Source of the DNA: Eutreptiella sp. 'Long Island Sound 2002'
Taxonomy: Eukaryota > Euglenozoa > Euglenophyceae > Eutreptiales > Eutreptiaceae
Length of the DNA: 64,000 nt
Direction: 5' to 3'
Assembly (NCBI GenBank): GCA_964036045.1
Contig: OZ038392.1
Coordinates: 24,742,663 to 24,806,662, forward strand
Part shown: piece after piece, positions 41,780 through 54,669 of the stretch
Position numbering within the stretch: position 1 is the first letter of the stretch
Layout: each line of letters opens with the position of its first letter
Notes under the pieces: generated by a model
What the model saw: only the letters and a program-made list of their open reading frames with translations
What the model was told of the DNA's origin: nothing
Database searches by the model: none
Program-made: the position numbers and the translations under genes

Positions 41780-43120
41780 CAATTGAATAGCATTAAGAGT
41801 CTTCACGTCAACGATAACAGCAACTGAGTTGGAGTCCATTCTTTCACCAATCAAAGACAAACATGCATTCCATGAAATTGACAGTTGGCAACCATATATC
41901 TGAAGCATATTTTCTCGATCTAATCTAGAGGCATACTACAGTTCCACCTCTGTACTTGCAAGTCCAAGGGCCTTCTAGCTTATGTGGGATCAGTCAAACA
42001 CCGGACCCGCCCTCTTGGGCTTTATGGACTCCACTAACGCATTTGATATTGCCGGGCTGCTTGCTTCCCCTTGCCTAAGATGGTGTGTGACTGCTACGGA
42101 CGCCCACTTGGGACGTGTTGTCCAAGGCCTCCCGTCTGTGTGTGTGTGTGTGTGTGTGTATGACAGTCCTATCCTATGTTTTCCACGGCTACGCTTTTCA
42201 CGGAGATAGACCGGGTCTATCAGTTTCACTGAGCCTCCGCAGATGGGATGTGAGCGAGCCTAGGTTGCAAGCAACTTGAGCAGTGTTTCGTGCCTCACAT
42301 CTTTAGGAATGGAGGGCAACATCAAAAGCAGATACTAACCCCGCCTTCTCAGGGTCCCTATAGCGGGGAAGAACCATGGTGGTTGCTAAGTGTGCTGCTG
42401 GTTGAGGGTATATTGGTAAAAAAAAATGCCCGGTGCACGCTAGCACACTAACGTTCCCCTCCTCAAACTGGACCGCGCAGCCAGCCGCATGGACATCATG
42501 CAGCCCATTCCCGATCACGGTCAGCCAAAAGTCTTCAACCTAGCGCCCCTTGAATGCAGGAATTCTTCCATGTATTCCCCTGCTTCTCCTTCCTTTGTTC
42601 TCTTCAAGTTTGCTTAGTGTGTTGCTTGGGCACAAGGATTGCACGTGCATTTTCCACAACCCCACGATTGTTTCCAACTTCCCTACCTCATTAGTTTATC
42701 CTAGGCATGTTGAGTGGCTCAACTCAGTGAGTCTAAAGCAAAGGGACAGCACAACTCTGGTATTAAACTAATGTTTGCAACAACATGGGTCATTCATGAC
42801 CTTTTTGCTCTAGACCTAGTAGTAGTCCCGGCCAGCCGGAGCACTGCTGTTTGCACCGTTTGTTGGTGCCCAGCATCCTAGAAGTGTTCCTCAATTTTGT
42901 GCGCCTAGATTGTTGGAACTAGTGGGAAGCACATGCCACGCATCTTTTTTTGGCGTCCAATCTACTAGACGGGGTCCCACGAAACTGGGAAAACTTGCCT
43001 TTTCAGCTCCCCTTTTGGTGCACAACACACTGGACCCTCATGAACCTTGCTAGGCCCTCTAGACCCTTGACTCCAACCAGAAGCACATCGTTCATTCACC
43101 TTTTTTGCACCCAACCCTTG
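41780..43120. other. no gene supported
   Basis: Unassigned sequence with a short (GT)n tract at about 42135-42158 and several open frames under 80 codons without any domain. It separates the YR retrotransposon from the next DNA transposon. Confidence 0.5.
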
Positions 43121-43123
43121 GTA

Positions 43124-45319
43124 CCTGTATGAAAGGTAGTTTTGTTCATCATAAATGGTTTTATGAAATATGAACGCATTTTGCTCTTGCTAGGGTACCA
43201 ATGGGCCATTTTCGTTCAAAACTTGGGGGGTTGGGTCAACACCATCGCGGTGAGTTTTTTTTTTTGGACCGGGGGTTTTTTGGAAAAATTGCCAGTTTTG
43301 CCAATTTTTGCAAAGTATGAAAACATCCTCCCCTGTTCATAATTGGGTTCATAATTCAATTCATAATTCAGAACTCGTTTTATGAACACGTCGATCATTT
43401 TATGAACGCGTTTTATGAACGTGTTTTATGAACAGATGCACACGCACACAAAAGTCGCTCAATTTTCAATCTTTCCTGCAAAGTGCATTGCTTTTCTTTG
43501 TCCCTTGTCCTCCACTGGGAAAGACCCAGCTCAGTAACCCCTGAACTACAGGAGTCCGGAAGTAACCTCAGCATGTGGCAATTGACCGACGGAGGTTGGC
43601 AGTCGCTCAAGGCTCTTTCCCCATTTTCCCGCCACTTGCTTGTTCTTGCCTGTCGGGTCCTGCCAAAGGGGGGCAGTGGCCTGGGCTTCGCCCCCATCCG
43701 GGGCCTGGTCATGGGTTTGGGCAGGTGGTTGGGCTGCCGGTTTGGCCGAGGGGTGCACTGGGGCATCAACCTCCATGGGTGCGGCCTCAGGGGCAGCTTT
43801 GGGCTTGGGCTGAGGGGCCTGCTTAGCCTCAGGCTTGGGTTCAGGCTTAGCTGGCTTGGGGGCCGGCTCAGCCGGCGGGTCAGCGTCCGGTTTGGGGTTT
43901 ACGTGCAGCTGCAGCCTTCTGCTGCTCCCAATGGGTCGCTGCTGCAGCATGGGGGGCATACAACAGATGCCTCTCAACCAGAAACATCTCCTTTTCCCCT
44001 GGGTGTTCCACCCACACTCTCCCCCCCGCCCCTCCCACAACCGAGGTTACAACCCCCGGGTAGACACCATCGGTGTAGGGCACATACACCTGTTCACCAA
44101 GCAGGGTGTCAGGTGACTCATCCCCCTCCAAAGAGGGGGGTTCCTCGCGCCGCTTTTGCTGCTGCGGCTGCTTCCCCCTCACCACCTTCCCATGTCCACG
44201 GTGCGCTGCCTGGTCCGACGATGAGCTGCTGCCCGATTCGAAGGACTTGCGCTTCAGCGGGGGGGGGGGGGGGCTTTTGGGGTTGCGTGGGTTTGGGGGG
44301 GGGGCAGGGCAGGGGGTTTGGGTTTCTCTACGGGGGGGGGCTTTGCTTGGGAGGTGCTGCGGGGGCTGCCGGGGGTGGGGGGGCTCAACCCACAACTGGA
44401 CAGCAGGATCTCCTCGTCAGCACACCCCTCCCAACCCAACTCCCCCGGGCTCACCCAGCACGGCGTATTTGCCACCCACATGTCCGTTAGGCGGCGGGAG
44501 CGCTCCCACTCCCGCAGCCCGGACAGGATAGCGCACCCCCGTTGCGGGTTGAAGAGCAGCAGCTGGTACACGGCGGACAGGGCGATGCTGAACTCGGCGG
44601 TGCCAACCGGTAGCTGCGACCAACTGCCACCGGCGCAAGGATACCCGTCACCCCGCACCACAAGGTTGAGGCGGCGGGTCCAGTCAAAAGACTGGCACAG
44701 GGCTGGCCGGGATTGCAAGTATTGTGCCCACGACCGTAGGGGCCAGCAGCAACCTGACGATGGGGGGTCGGCACATTCTACCGGGGGGGACAACGCAAGC
44801 GGAGCGGTCAATGACTTCCACGTTGCGTCAAATTGGTCCCGTGTGGGGATGAGCTGTGGGAAGGGCAGCCCGGTGCGGGCGGTGTAGGCATCGCCCCGGC
44901 GGGTGATGTACTCAGACAACACCCGGAAGCCGGACCGGGGTGCACCCAATTCCAAAAGGAACCCTATCAGATAGGGTGCGGGAAAGAGGGCCTCCGCATA
45001 TGTACGGATGGCCTCCACCTTGGTTTTGTGAACCGCCGGGAGGGGAGCGTGGTCCATTGCCTCCGTAAAACGGGCCCGGATGAGGGGGGACGATGACATC
45101 CATTGGGCCAACAGGGAACACTTGCTGTCCCGAAGACCGGTGGCCCCACTAAGCCGAACAAGCATCATGTTCAGCTCCGTGAAGACGGAGGGAGGGTAAG
45201 ACATAACAAAATCTGTGGACAAAGGAGCGTTCATAAAAGCTGTTCATAATTCATGGTTCATATATGAATCGTTCATATATGAAAAATGAATTATGAACAA
45301 ATACTACTTTTCATATAGG
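43124..45319 (-). mobile_element. DNA transposon with about 50-bp inverted repeats
   Basis: The left end CCTGTATGAAAGGTAGT then TTTGTTCAT and ATGAACG (43124-43178) pairs with the right end read inward, CCTATATGAAAAGTAGTATT then TGTTCAT and ATGAACG (45319-45268). A TA dinucleotide flanks both ends (43122-43123 and 45320-45321), consistent with a TA target duplication. Subterminal TTCATAATT/TTTATGAAC repeats are dense at both ends. One long minus-strand gene fills the interior. I cannot assign a superfamily. Confidence 0.7.
43546..45234 (-). pseudogene. unrecognised transposon protein with Tudor-like segment
   Basis: The frame from 45234 (MNAPLSTDFVMSYPPSVFTE) is open for 326 codons and includes FDWTRRLNLVVRGDGYPCAG followed by GSWSQLPVGTAEF. 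This recalls the DG-containing segment of the 9-kb and 18-kb elements (weak). At a G run (44259-44273) the frame moves to one with a Ser-rich acidic patch, then GEQVYVPYTDGVYPGVVTSV and RVWVEHPGEKEMFLVERHLL. This is a small beta-barrel pattern like Tudor/PWWP-type reader domains (DG.YPG, then a V.V strand). A last shift leads to a Pro/Lys/Ala-rich tail. With indels corrected it would be about 560 residues. It is the only gene inside the inverted repeats, so it is presumably the transposase or a fusion of one with a chromatin reader (inference). Confidence 0.55.
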
Positions 45320-45552
45320 TAGCTAGGGAAGCTGCGGGAAATGGTAACAGTCAGCAGCGAGCTTTTTGTTTTTTTAGGGGTGCAAATCACCTTTTGGTAT
45401 TGGACATGAACATGGTGGAAGGATTCCTAGCCCTTTGTTGCCTGTACCTGTTGCACCCAAGCTGTCGCAAGTGGTCCCAACTAGCGGGAAATACTTTTGG
45501 GGCTGTCACCTTGTGCCCTTTTACTCCGGCTATTTTGCATGTCATTTCCTGT

Positions 45553-45653
45553 GATATCATGTCATGTCATGTCATGTCATGTCATGTCATGTCATGTCAT
45601 GTCATGTCATGTCATGTCATGTCATGTCATGTCATGTCATGTCATGTCATGTC
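45553..45653. repeat. (GTCAT)n microsatellite, about 20 units
   Basis: A perfect pentanucleotide run, ending in GTCACC. Long open frames across it encode alternating Met-Ser-Cys-His-Val and are artefacts. Confidence 0.98.
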
Positions 45654-45659
45654 ACCATA

Positions 45660-48625
45660 TGGCATGCAACCTGGTAATAGAGATCACTTGTGACTGCAAA
45701 TTTGTGCACATTATTTCCTTTTTTACACCCTGCCAAATCTGCCCCAATGGATTCTTGTTCAAAACGGGGACTATTTGCGCATCAGCCCATCCACCTGAGG
45801 TGCCGAAATGACTGTTGTCTGTACCCGCGTTCCAAGAGGTTGAACCAAAAATTGCTTTCTGCTGGCTCCAAAAAATGCTTTCTGCTGGCTGGTGCTCGTT
45901 GCCAAGCACACAACACCAAGGGAGTGAACGTAGTATGCGGCAATGATTGGAAATGGGCCATTCCACTTTGATGTGACGCACAAAACTGCACTTTCATCCC
46001 CATTGCGGATAGACACAAACGACCCTGACGAAGAGGGGTTTTGGGTGCCCTCGCAGTGCCAGAAATACCTGAATCCTCCCAGCAGGGGCACAGGGGCAGC
46101 CCGTGTAAATGGCGCTGAAATGGTGCCATTTATGTGGCACCACCCTTCAAGTCTCAACAACTCTCCCTCATGCCCTGTGACTACCCTCATCGGCATCGGC
46201 ACCCGATGCCAACGGATAGCATCGGGCGGTTTGCCAGCGGCGAGTTAGCAATTGTGCTCGGCAGGTCGGCCGACAGCAGACCACTGATGGTTGTTGGCGG
46301 TGTCTTTGGTTGCAGTTGGAATCCTGTGACCGGTTGACGCGCCATCCAACTCACGAACTGCGACCATCCCTACACAATGGCGCATGGATCCCAGATAAAA
46401 CATGTGTGAGACTTTTTCTGGATGAAATTTATCATCTTGCTTGTGCCGCTCTTGCCTCCTTTCCCTTTTTTTTAATGACAGCACCGAATGCTTCCCTGTG
46501 GGCTTTTTACTGCCCGACGTTCTAGCCTGTAGTGGGTGATGTGGGCCATGATTAGGTAAGGCCACTTGGCCAGCCCAGGGTCATTTCAGCCTCATACGGA
46601 TGTGCCACCCCATGGAACTCAGTGGCTACATAACCTTGCCGTCTCAGGGGTCCCCAGTGCTCAGCACAGGGAGAACATCAGAAGTGGCTACCTAACCCCT
46701 GCCGTCTTGGGGGGCCAAAATGTGGGCAAGATGGCGACATAACCTCTGCCTTCTCAGGGGTCCCCGGTGCTTAAGAAAGGGAGAAAATCAGAAGTGGCCC
46801 AAATGTGCATTGATGCTGGGGCTGTGAAGCACCGAAAATTGCATGTGATGACAAAGGTCACTGGTAGATGGCATGTGTGCTGCCAGTTGTGCGTAGTGTG
46901 CCTCCAGTTGACTGCATTTAAAATTCATGCAGCAAGCAGCGAACCTCATGGTCTCGTGTTGCCATTCCCCCTGCCACTGTCACAAACCTTTGCAGGGGGC
47001 GCCATGGGTAAAGTAAAACGGCAGTGTGGAAGTTGTGATTGCACGTGCAATATGACTGTTGTCACGTAGCGCATCTTTATCCCACAAACTTTGAGCGGGG
47101 CAGCAGCCCGACTAGGAAACTGAAATACGAAGTCAGCAGGTGCTGGAACAATGTGTTTGGAACGGAACTGCCATTGGGTAGATCCTCATCAATATGTACC
47201 GTAGGTGCCGAAGAAAATTGTTTTGTCGCCACTGACGAGCATCCTACATCCCTGCTTAGCTGGTTTCAGAGGGGGGGGGGTTTGCGGTCTTGAGGCAGAG
47301 GGGCAGTGCCCGGGTCAACACCCACCGGGCATAGCACCATTGCAGGCATACCCTCCCACTGCACGGTGGGCACACAGAGCAGAGCCCATGAACCACCCCG
47401 CCCCTCCCCATCCAACGTGGCAGGCAAACCACTTCCACAAATCAGCAGCTGTCTTTCAGGCTCATTCTGGTCAATGCAGCGTCACGCAAGGGTCCTGCCT
47501 CTCTGGGGAACGCCGTGACAAGTACCAAGGCAGAAGCGAAGGATGCTCGGAGATGCACAGTACTGCCACGATCCACAAGCCCGAGTTGCAGGGGTCCTTC
47601 AGAAGGGCCTGGGGAATGACACGCTGTGTACCGAACACCACGCAACCCCCTCCGCAGTCCGCTCACCGCAGATGCCACGGACACATCGCTCGTGTGCTCT
47701 GGCAAGGGTCAGCCAAGCAGCAACTGCCCTCGACGGGTGTGTGGGCACTGCACTCGCCCTGTGCGTGCACTCCGCAAAACTTCCGCCCAAACACCGGCCA
47801 ATTCCTACCATCGACGGCCGGCGGTGATCATGGAATCGGAACCCCCGTTGCGCAATGCCAACGGTGTTCCTCCCCGACCCGCTTCGCCACCGCATCCATG
47901 ACTACGGGTCAAAATCAGACCTTCAGCTCGCTTTCGGGAGACGGGCCCCATTCACGCGAACGGCGGGTGCCACTTGCAGGGCCTCTCGCGTGGCACCGAA
48001 GGACCCTGGAACGTGGTCGCAGTGGATGGAGCGGTGCGGCACCTACTGTACATGCGCTGCGAGGCAACGCCGCGCCTGCACCCCCTCGCGGGTGAAGGGG
48101 GGAATGCCCCGGCGTGAGCGCCACCCGCCTGCCCCGCGGGACATCCGTTGGCAGTGCCTTGCACCGATATATACCCCTGGCCCTCCTCGGCGACCCCCCC
48201 AGACCCTCCCCCCGTGCCCCAGTGCCACTGCCCGACGGGGACCCCAGCACATGCCCCCGTGCCCTAGTGGCAAGGGGCAGCACCGTTGGTACCCCCACGC
48301 CCCAGCCCCGTCGTGGGGAGGGGACGCCCTGAGCAGCACGGGGGGCCCAATGGAACGGTGGCCGTCGTCCCAGCGGCACTCCTACACCGACGCAGTGCAA
48401 CGGTGACGGAAACATTAGGCAGGGGCAAAAGGGGGGTAAGTGGGGTAAGGGGGGTTGGGGGGGGGGGCTTGGACAGCAGCGGGAGGGTGGGGGGGTTTGG
48501 ATTTGGATTTGGGGGTCGATCTTAAGGCTCACAGGCTGCCTGGAGTGACACACGATGGCGCTCCCGACGACTCTGCACATCGGCCGTCCAGCAGCCAGGG
48601 GGGGGGGGGGGGAAGGAGGCGGGGG
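45660..48625. other. no convincing gene; weak frames and short repeats
   Basis: Short frames at 45771-46202 (minus) and 45943-46248 (plus, with RIDTNDPDEEGFWVPSQCQK) overlap on opposite strands and cannot both be real; neither shows a domain. A repeated segment with GAGAA, ATCAGAAGTGGC and CTCAGGGGTCCCC(A/G)GTGCT is at 46640-46690 and 46755-46800. From 47.2 kb GC content rises and long GC-rich frames appear on both strands without domains; this is the 3' flank of the LPA1-like gene. Confidence 0.45.
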
Positions 48626-48629
48626 GCCC

Positions 48630-48821
48630 TTAGATGTTGTCGACGTCCATGCCCTTGGCCTTGCGCTCCTCCACGTCGCCGATCAGGCGCGTGTAGTTGG
48701 GCAGGCCCTTGATGCGCTGCCCGATCCGCCCGTTCTTCTTGATGATGATGGTGAAGCCCTGGCTCTCGGGGTCCAGCCCCTGCTCCACCGCCCGCTCACA
48801 CTCCGCCCCGATGACGGACTT
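48630..48821 (-). CDS. LPA1: LPA1/Rep27-like (DUF3493) gene, last exon
   Basis: The acceptor CTGTGCAG is followed at 48821 by KSVIGAECERAVEQGLDPES then QGFTIIIKKNGRIGQRIKGL, PNYTRLIGDVEERKAKG and a TAA at 48632-48630. In plant and algal members of this family the protein ends with a similar block (two Gln/Leu-rich turns, a KKNGR- or LDGR-type strand, a G.P-W/Y-x segment), so I assign it to the same gene as the exons at 56.4-56.7 and 58.1-58.4 kb. Third codon positions are almost all G or C, unlike the surrounding repeats. The phase at the upstream junction depends on the length of a G run. Confidence 0.65.
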   Translation of the reverse strand, partial: KSVIGAECERAVEQGLDPESQGFTIIIKKNGRIGQRIKGLPNYTRLIGDVEERKAKGMDVDNI

Positions 48822-50313
48822 CTGCACAGAGCACGTGCAGGCCCGGGCACTCCGCCCCCCGCCCACACGCACACACACCCGTACACATCCGTCATCCGCA
48901 CACCCGCTGTCCTCAACACCGAATACAAAACAGGCCGGCCTCCGATACACGCGGACCTCCGCAGAGCGCCGGCCGGCGAGTAACTGCCGTCGGTGTTCAG
49001 GCACCCGCGACGGTTGAGTGTCAACCGCCGTCGGTTGAGCGCCAACCGCCGTCGGTTGAGCGTCACCCGCCGTCGGTTGCCCACATCCCGCCACCGACAG
49101 ACTCAGGCCGTCCTTCGTGAAAAGTCTCGTTCCTGAAGGACAGCCCTACATCCGCATACCAACAAGGGCCACCCCAAGTGGTACACCGGCCCCCAAAGGA
49201 CCCCCCTCGCCCCAGAAGGGCCCGGCGGCGGCAGCAGGCCCCCCAAAGGCCGTCCCGCACCCACACCCGGGGCCCGGGGGCCGTGGGCAATGGAGGTCGG
49301 GCATCGCCACCAGCACTTGGGCGGTGGAGGCGGGGCAGGAGGGCAGTGGAGCGGCCATCACCGGCGGTGGGCCATTCACCAACGGGGGCGTGCCCGAGAG
49401 AGACGGCGGTAGGGCCATGCCCCATGGCCGGGGGGCTGGTGGTCGCGTGCACCGGGAGCAGCATGCCCTTCCTTCCAACACGGAAAAGACATGGACACCG
49501 TGCGACACTCAGAGGGAGATATACGCACCGCGCGCACCGCGTGGTGCACCGCGCGCGCACCGCGCTTAGGTTTCTACCAACCCTTTCCTGCATTTTTCAC
49601 ATTTTTTCAGGGTGGCAAGGACGCGGTGGCCTAAGGGGTAAGCACACAACAACGGAGGCCTCCACTCCATCCTCCTCACCAATGGTGGTTGTGGCCGCCC
49701 ACACCCCCTGCCAGGGGAGGGCCGTAGGAAGAGGAAGAAGAGGATGTAGAACTCTCCGGTACGGCCGCTCGACTGAAGAGCCTAGTGCCCCACAGGGTGC
49801 CCAAGCCTGTGGGGCCGTTTCGAACGTTTCGCGTTTCGCTGTGATGCCATGACAAAAACCAAATGAGAAAAACACTTTCAGGTCTGCACAACGGGAAGAA
49901 CAAGAGGAGGAACCAGATGGAAAATAAATCTTTCAGATCCGCACAAGGGGAAGAACAAGGTGACTAACAGTGGACGCACAGACTCGCTACGAAAAACGCG
50001 CGTACTTCAGCGGAAAACGTTTTGTGCCTCTGATTTTTCATTTGTTCTCTATAGAGGGAGGGGCGAGGCACCCGTGGCAATTGTCCGCCATCGCGACAGC
50101 CATCGCAACCTGGCTTGGCGCCCTATCCCGCAGCCACGGCACACGGGCTCACCACAAGGGAGGAGCAAATAGTGGTGAGGTGCAGAAAACAGCACAAGGG
50201 GAAAGAAAAGGTTGTACGCGCACGTGGAAAACCAATGCACCGCGCGCGCACCGCGTGGTGCACCGCGCGCACCGCGCTTATATCTCCCTCTCGGGGGGAC
50301 GATGGCCGTCCGT

Positions 50314-50420
50314 TGTAACCGACAGTAACCGCCCCCAACCGCTTTGGCAACCTTCTCCAACCGCCTGCCTAACCACCTCCGAGGCCCCTGCCCTTCTGAT
50401 GCATCCCTGCCCCTGGGGAC
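50314..50420. repeat. repeat shared between the two introns
   Basis: Matches 57116-57235 at about 80% by eye in the same orientation (GACAGTAACCGCCCC, CTCCAACCGCCTGCCTAACC, CCCTTCTGATGCATC). Confidence 0.75.
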
Positions 50421-50664
50421 AGAGGGGTGCCGCGGCCCGGCCTGTTCAGCAACCACCACCCAACAATTTCATTGTTTCCCCCTATGACATGACGATGGAT
50501 CAGCGCGCGGCCGCAGGGGGGTCGCAGCGGGTCCTCCAGCGCCGAAACAAAAAAATAACTGTCTCCAATTGTGTCGCCCTCTATACTGGCTGCCGTTCGA
50601 CGGCGGTCAGCGACAGAGTTCTCCTTCGGGGGGGGGGGGGGGGGCTGGAACCCAAAAGTCCAAA

Positions 50665-50775
50665 AGTTTTGTGCACCAAAAACAGCCCAAATCAATTCTA
50701 TTGCCTTCGGAAAGTCCACCTCGCAGAGAATCTATCCCAAGCAACACACACCCAAAATAGGGTAAAAACTACCTA
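50665..50775. repeat. ATTGCCTTCGG(A/C)AAG repeat module
   Basis: A module with ACCCAAAAGTCCAAAAGTTT, ATTGCCTTCGGAAAGTCCAC and AACACACACCCAAAATAGGG occurs here and at 53035-53165. Shorter copies lie at 54678-54745 and near 59060 and 59462. Confidence 0.8.
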
Positions 50776-53700
50776 AATACGGGCTAAAACATGCTTTACA
50801 TATCTTGGATGGTCATTTTATGTGATCACAAGATCAAAAAAATAAGTTTCGGAAACTTCGATCTTTGAGCTGTATACAGTGAAAAACAGCACAAGCAGAT
50901 TGTGTACCAATCAATCCCTTTTGAGACCACCCGCCCCCACGCACTCAGTCGGCCCACATTTCAGCCACCACAAAGCGAGGGTGCAGGTCGAGGGGTGGTG
51001 CCCCTTGGGGACCAGGAAACAGGGGAGCAGACCTTTTGCTGCCCCTACCCCCCCCCTATAGAAATGGGGCCGGAGTGAAAGCAGGCCCGGCACACCCCCC
51101 CCCCACCATGCCCTCGCACCCTCACTGTAGGCCAACACATGGTGATCGAGGTCCCTCCCCTCGTGGAAAGATGGGCGGACGCCGAACGACGAGTATGTTG
51201 GGATCTGGGACCCGCATGGTATCCCAGCAGGTGGTCCTCCTCTCCCAAACAAGTGAGCAACACGAACCAATGAACGGACAGGTAGACTCATCCACCACTC
51301 TACCCCCCCGCCCCAGCCTGGCCCCCCGACGGGAGGGGTGCACGGAGTCCGCGCCCTCACGGCCTGAAAAGTGGAGGCTGTGAAGGGCTCACAGCCTGAC
51401 CGCTGTGGGTATCCCTTGAGCGGCCTGCCCAGGGAACCTCCAGGTGTGCGCGCGCCCCTCCAACTTCATCACAGACGCCCAGCACAGCCCCGTGCACTCC
51501 AGTGCGGTTGTGGGGGACCCCTGGAGGCCTGACAGCCACCTGCCGACCCCTCCCCCCCCCCCTTCCCCTACCAGGAGGGGTGGCGAGCAGTGTCACCCTC
51601 GGGGTCCCGCCTCGTCAGAGGCGACCAGGGCGCGGCGTGCTCACTGGGAGCTCCGCTCCCTTGAGTGCTCCTGGGGCAGGGAAGTGCTCAGCACGCCCCA
51701 GGACCTTCCTTCTACTGGGACGCTCCCAGCCGGTCTGGCACTCTGTGCAACGCTACCTATGACTCCCTCAGCAGCCACGTGGTAGGGCACCCATGCCCCG
51801 CTGCTGGGCCCCGGAGCACCGGGCACACACAACCCCCCACACGCGCCAACCACGGCCCGCTGGAGAACGACAAAGGTGTGCCCCTGCCTTGAATCCCCCC
51901 CCCCCAGGACCCCAGCGCGCGCGGACACACAGGCACGGCGGCATCTCCCTCCCAACAACGCCTTGGTGGGGTTCGGGGGTCGTCAGCAGTCTGGGGGGCT
52001 GTGAGACCAAACATCCGGGGTAGGGCCTAGTCGAGCCGGTGAAGGAAGGACACACTGGCCGTGGGAGCCCGCCTCCGGTGCAAGCCACGACCCAATCCCC
52101 CCCCCCCCCCCCCCCCGCACCCCATCGCAAATAGAGTGAAAAACACATGAATGCGGCGTAAAACATGCTTTACACAGCTTGGATGGTCATTTTGGGTGAT
52201 CACACTATCGAACATATAAGTTTCGAAAACTGCTGTCCAGGGTGAAAAGCTGCGATTTTTGAGCTGTCCAGGGTGAAAAACTGCATCAGCAGGTGGTGTA
52301 CCAATCCCTGGGGAGACCCCCGCCCACCCTGCACCCAATACCCAAATAGGGTGAAAAACACATAAATGCGGTCTAAAACATGCTTTACATACCTTGGATA
52401 GTCATATTGTGTGGTCACAATTTCAAAAAAAATAAGTTTCGAAAACCTCAATTTTTGAGCTGTTCACGGTGAAAAGCTGCATAAGCAAGTTGTGCACCAA
52501 TCCCGTCTGACACCCCCCCCCCGCACCCCATCGCAAATAGGATGAAAAACACATGAATGCGGCCTAGAACATGCTTTACATACCTTGGATGGTCATATTG
52601 TGTGGTCACAATATCAAAAACCTAAGTTTTGAAAACTTCGATTGTTGAGCTGCCCAGTTTGCAGACCACCCCTCCCCCCCCCCCCGGGCGCCGACTTGGA
52701 GACGCGGCGGTGCTTTCTGCATCACAAACAACACCGACGAACGTCTACGGGTGTGCCCGCGTGTCGGCATCGCACGGTTGCGTCCTCTGGATCAGGGGGA
52801 GGGCGGGAGGGGGGAGGGGGGGGGGGGCATGCCCCACACCCTCAACAGAGTACAAGGACTGCCCCCGATCACCGGCCGACCGCCGCCGTCGTTGGCCTGC
52901 CACCCGCATTATGCCCCCCCCCCCAAAACGCCCTGTACTCAGCAGACCACCCCCACACAACACACGCCACCGGCCCCTTCCCCATTCCTCAAGGCTCAGC
53001 CCGAGGGATGTATTACAAGTGTTGGGGGGGGGGGACTGGGATCCAAAAGTCCAAAAGTTTGTGTACCAAAAACCACCCCAATCAATATTCTATTGCCTCC
53101 GGAAAGTCCACCTCGTAGAGAATCTACTCCAAGCAAGTCACACCCAAAATAGAGTAAAAACTACATAAATACGGGAGAAAACATGCTTTGCATATCTTGG
53201 ATGGTCATTGTAGGTGATCACAAGATCAAAACAATAAGTTTCGGAAACTTCGATTTTTGAGCTGTTTACGCTGAAAAGCTGCATAAGCAGGTTGTGTACC
53301 CATCCCTTGGAAGCCCCCCTCCCCCGCCCCCCCGGCCCAATACCCAAATAGAGTGAAAAACACATGAATGCGGCCTAAAACATGCTTTACATAGCTTGGA
53401 TGGTCATTTTAGGTGATCATGGTATCGAAAATACAAGTTTCGGAAAATTTGATTTTTGAGCTGTCCAGGGTGAAAATTGCATAAGCAGGTGGTGTACCAA
53501 TCCCTTAGGAGCCCCCCCCCCCCCCCCCACGCCCAATACCCAAACAAAATGAAAACCACCGAAATTATGCCTAAAACATGCTTTACATAGCTTGGAGGGT
53601 CGTTTTAGGTGATCACAATATCAAAAAAAATAAGTTTCGAAAACTTCAATTTTTGAGCTGCCCAGGGTGAAAACTGCATTGTACAGGTTGAAAATAAGCA

Positions 53701-53888
53701 GGTTGTGCACCCGCCGGTTCACTCATGTGAGCCATTATTGGTGGAAACAGTCATTTCGCGTCGTTCACAGTATCAAAAAAATAAGTTTTGAAAACTTCGA
53801 TTTTTGAGCTGCCCAGGGTGAAAAACTGCGTAAGCAGGTTGTGCACCAGCCCATCCACTAGGCCATTATTGGTGGAAACAGTCATTTC

Positions 53889-54064
53889 GCGTCTTTGGCA
53901 CGGGTTTTGACCGGCCCTCGGCATGGCTAGAGACTGCAAAAAACGTCCTTTCGTATCCTAGTAGGCATATACTCTCACAACATCCCCACTCGCACCCCTC
54001 AAAGTGGGTACCACGGGGTCACCGAGGTCACCAAAACCGCCAACATAGCAAAAATGGATGAGAA
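53889..54064. repeat. 175-bp duplicated block, copy 1
   Basis: From GTCTTTGGCACGGGTTTTGA through CCTAGTAGGCATATACTCTC to CCAACATAGCAAAA, almost identical to 55141-55316 in the same orientation. Confidence 0.9.
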
Positions 54065-54296
54065 GGTTTTGACGCTTCACCCCTGAGTAGGTTGTAGTGG
54101 TAGTAGGTTGTTCACCCCTGAGTAGGCAATGGGCAAACAAGCAAAGCACTGGATGCACGGTTCACAATATCGCCATGAAAGACAAAGTGTCTCAGAATCC
54201 TTGCCACGCTATAAACAAAGAAGAGCAAAGAGGGAGCCGCTGTGGCTAGGTCAGGCCATGGTAGAGAAAAGGGGCCGCATGAGCGCTCGTCCCTCT

Positions 54297-54669
54297 CCGC
54301 CCCATACAAACCCCATGGAGTCCGGACCCGTAAACACTTTTTCGGCTCAAAATCGAAAAAAACCCAACGATTCATGATTTTTGACCCAAAAAAAGGGGGG
54401 GGGTCATTTTTTGACCCACCCCCACCCCCCCACACCTCCCTCAAAACCTCAAAAAAGTGCGTTTCAAGTGGGGGGGGTGAGGGGGGGGTCCGGACCAAAA
54501 ACTCATTGGGGGATGCGTTTATTGGACAAAATAATGATCTTACAAGGGGTTAAACTAACAATCCAACCCCTTGGGGTAGGGTACGCGAATAGGCCCAAAA
54601 AGGCCCAAAATGGGGGGGTATGTGGCGTTTTGCCCCATATACGCCTGCCTGGCTTTGATCTAACAACCT
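54297..54669. repeat. 375-bp duplicated block, copy 1
   Basis: From CCCATACAAACCCCATGGAG through GATTCATGATTTTTGACCCA to GCTTTGATCTAACAACCTCT; over 95% identical by eye to 55345-55720. It contains several G or C runs. Confidence 0.95.

Noticed and set aside
43483-44490. 335-codon plus-strand ORF
   Set aside because: It is the antisense shadow of the Pro/Lys-rich half of the TIR transposon protein.
45771-46248. Overlapping opposite-strand ORFs of 143 and 101 codons
   Set aside because: No domain, no paralogue, mutually exclusive; listed only as unassigned sequence.
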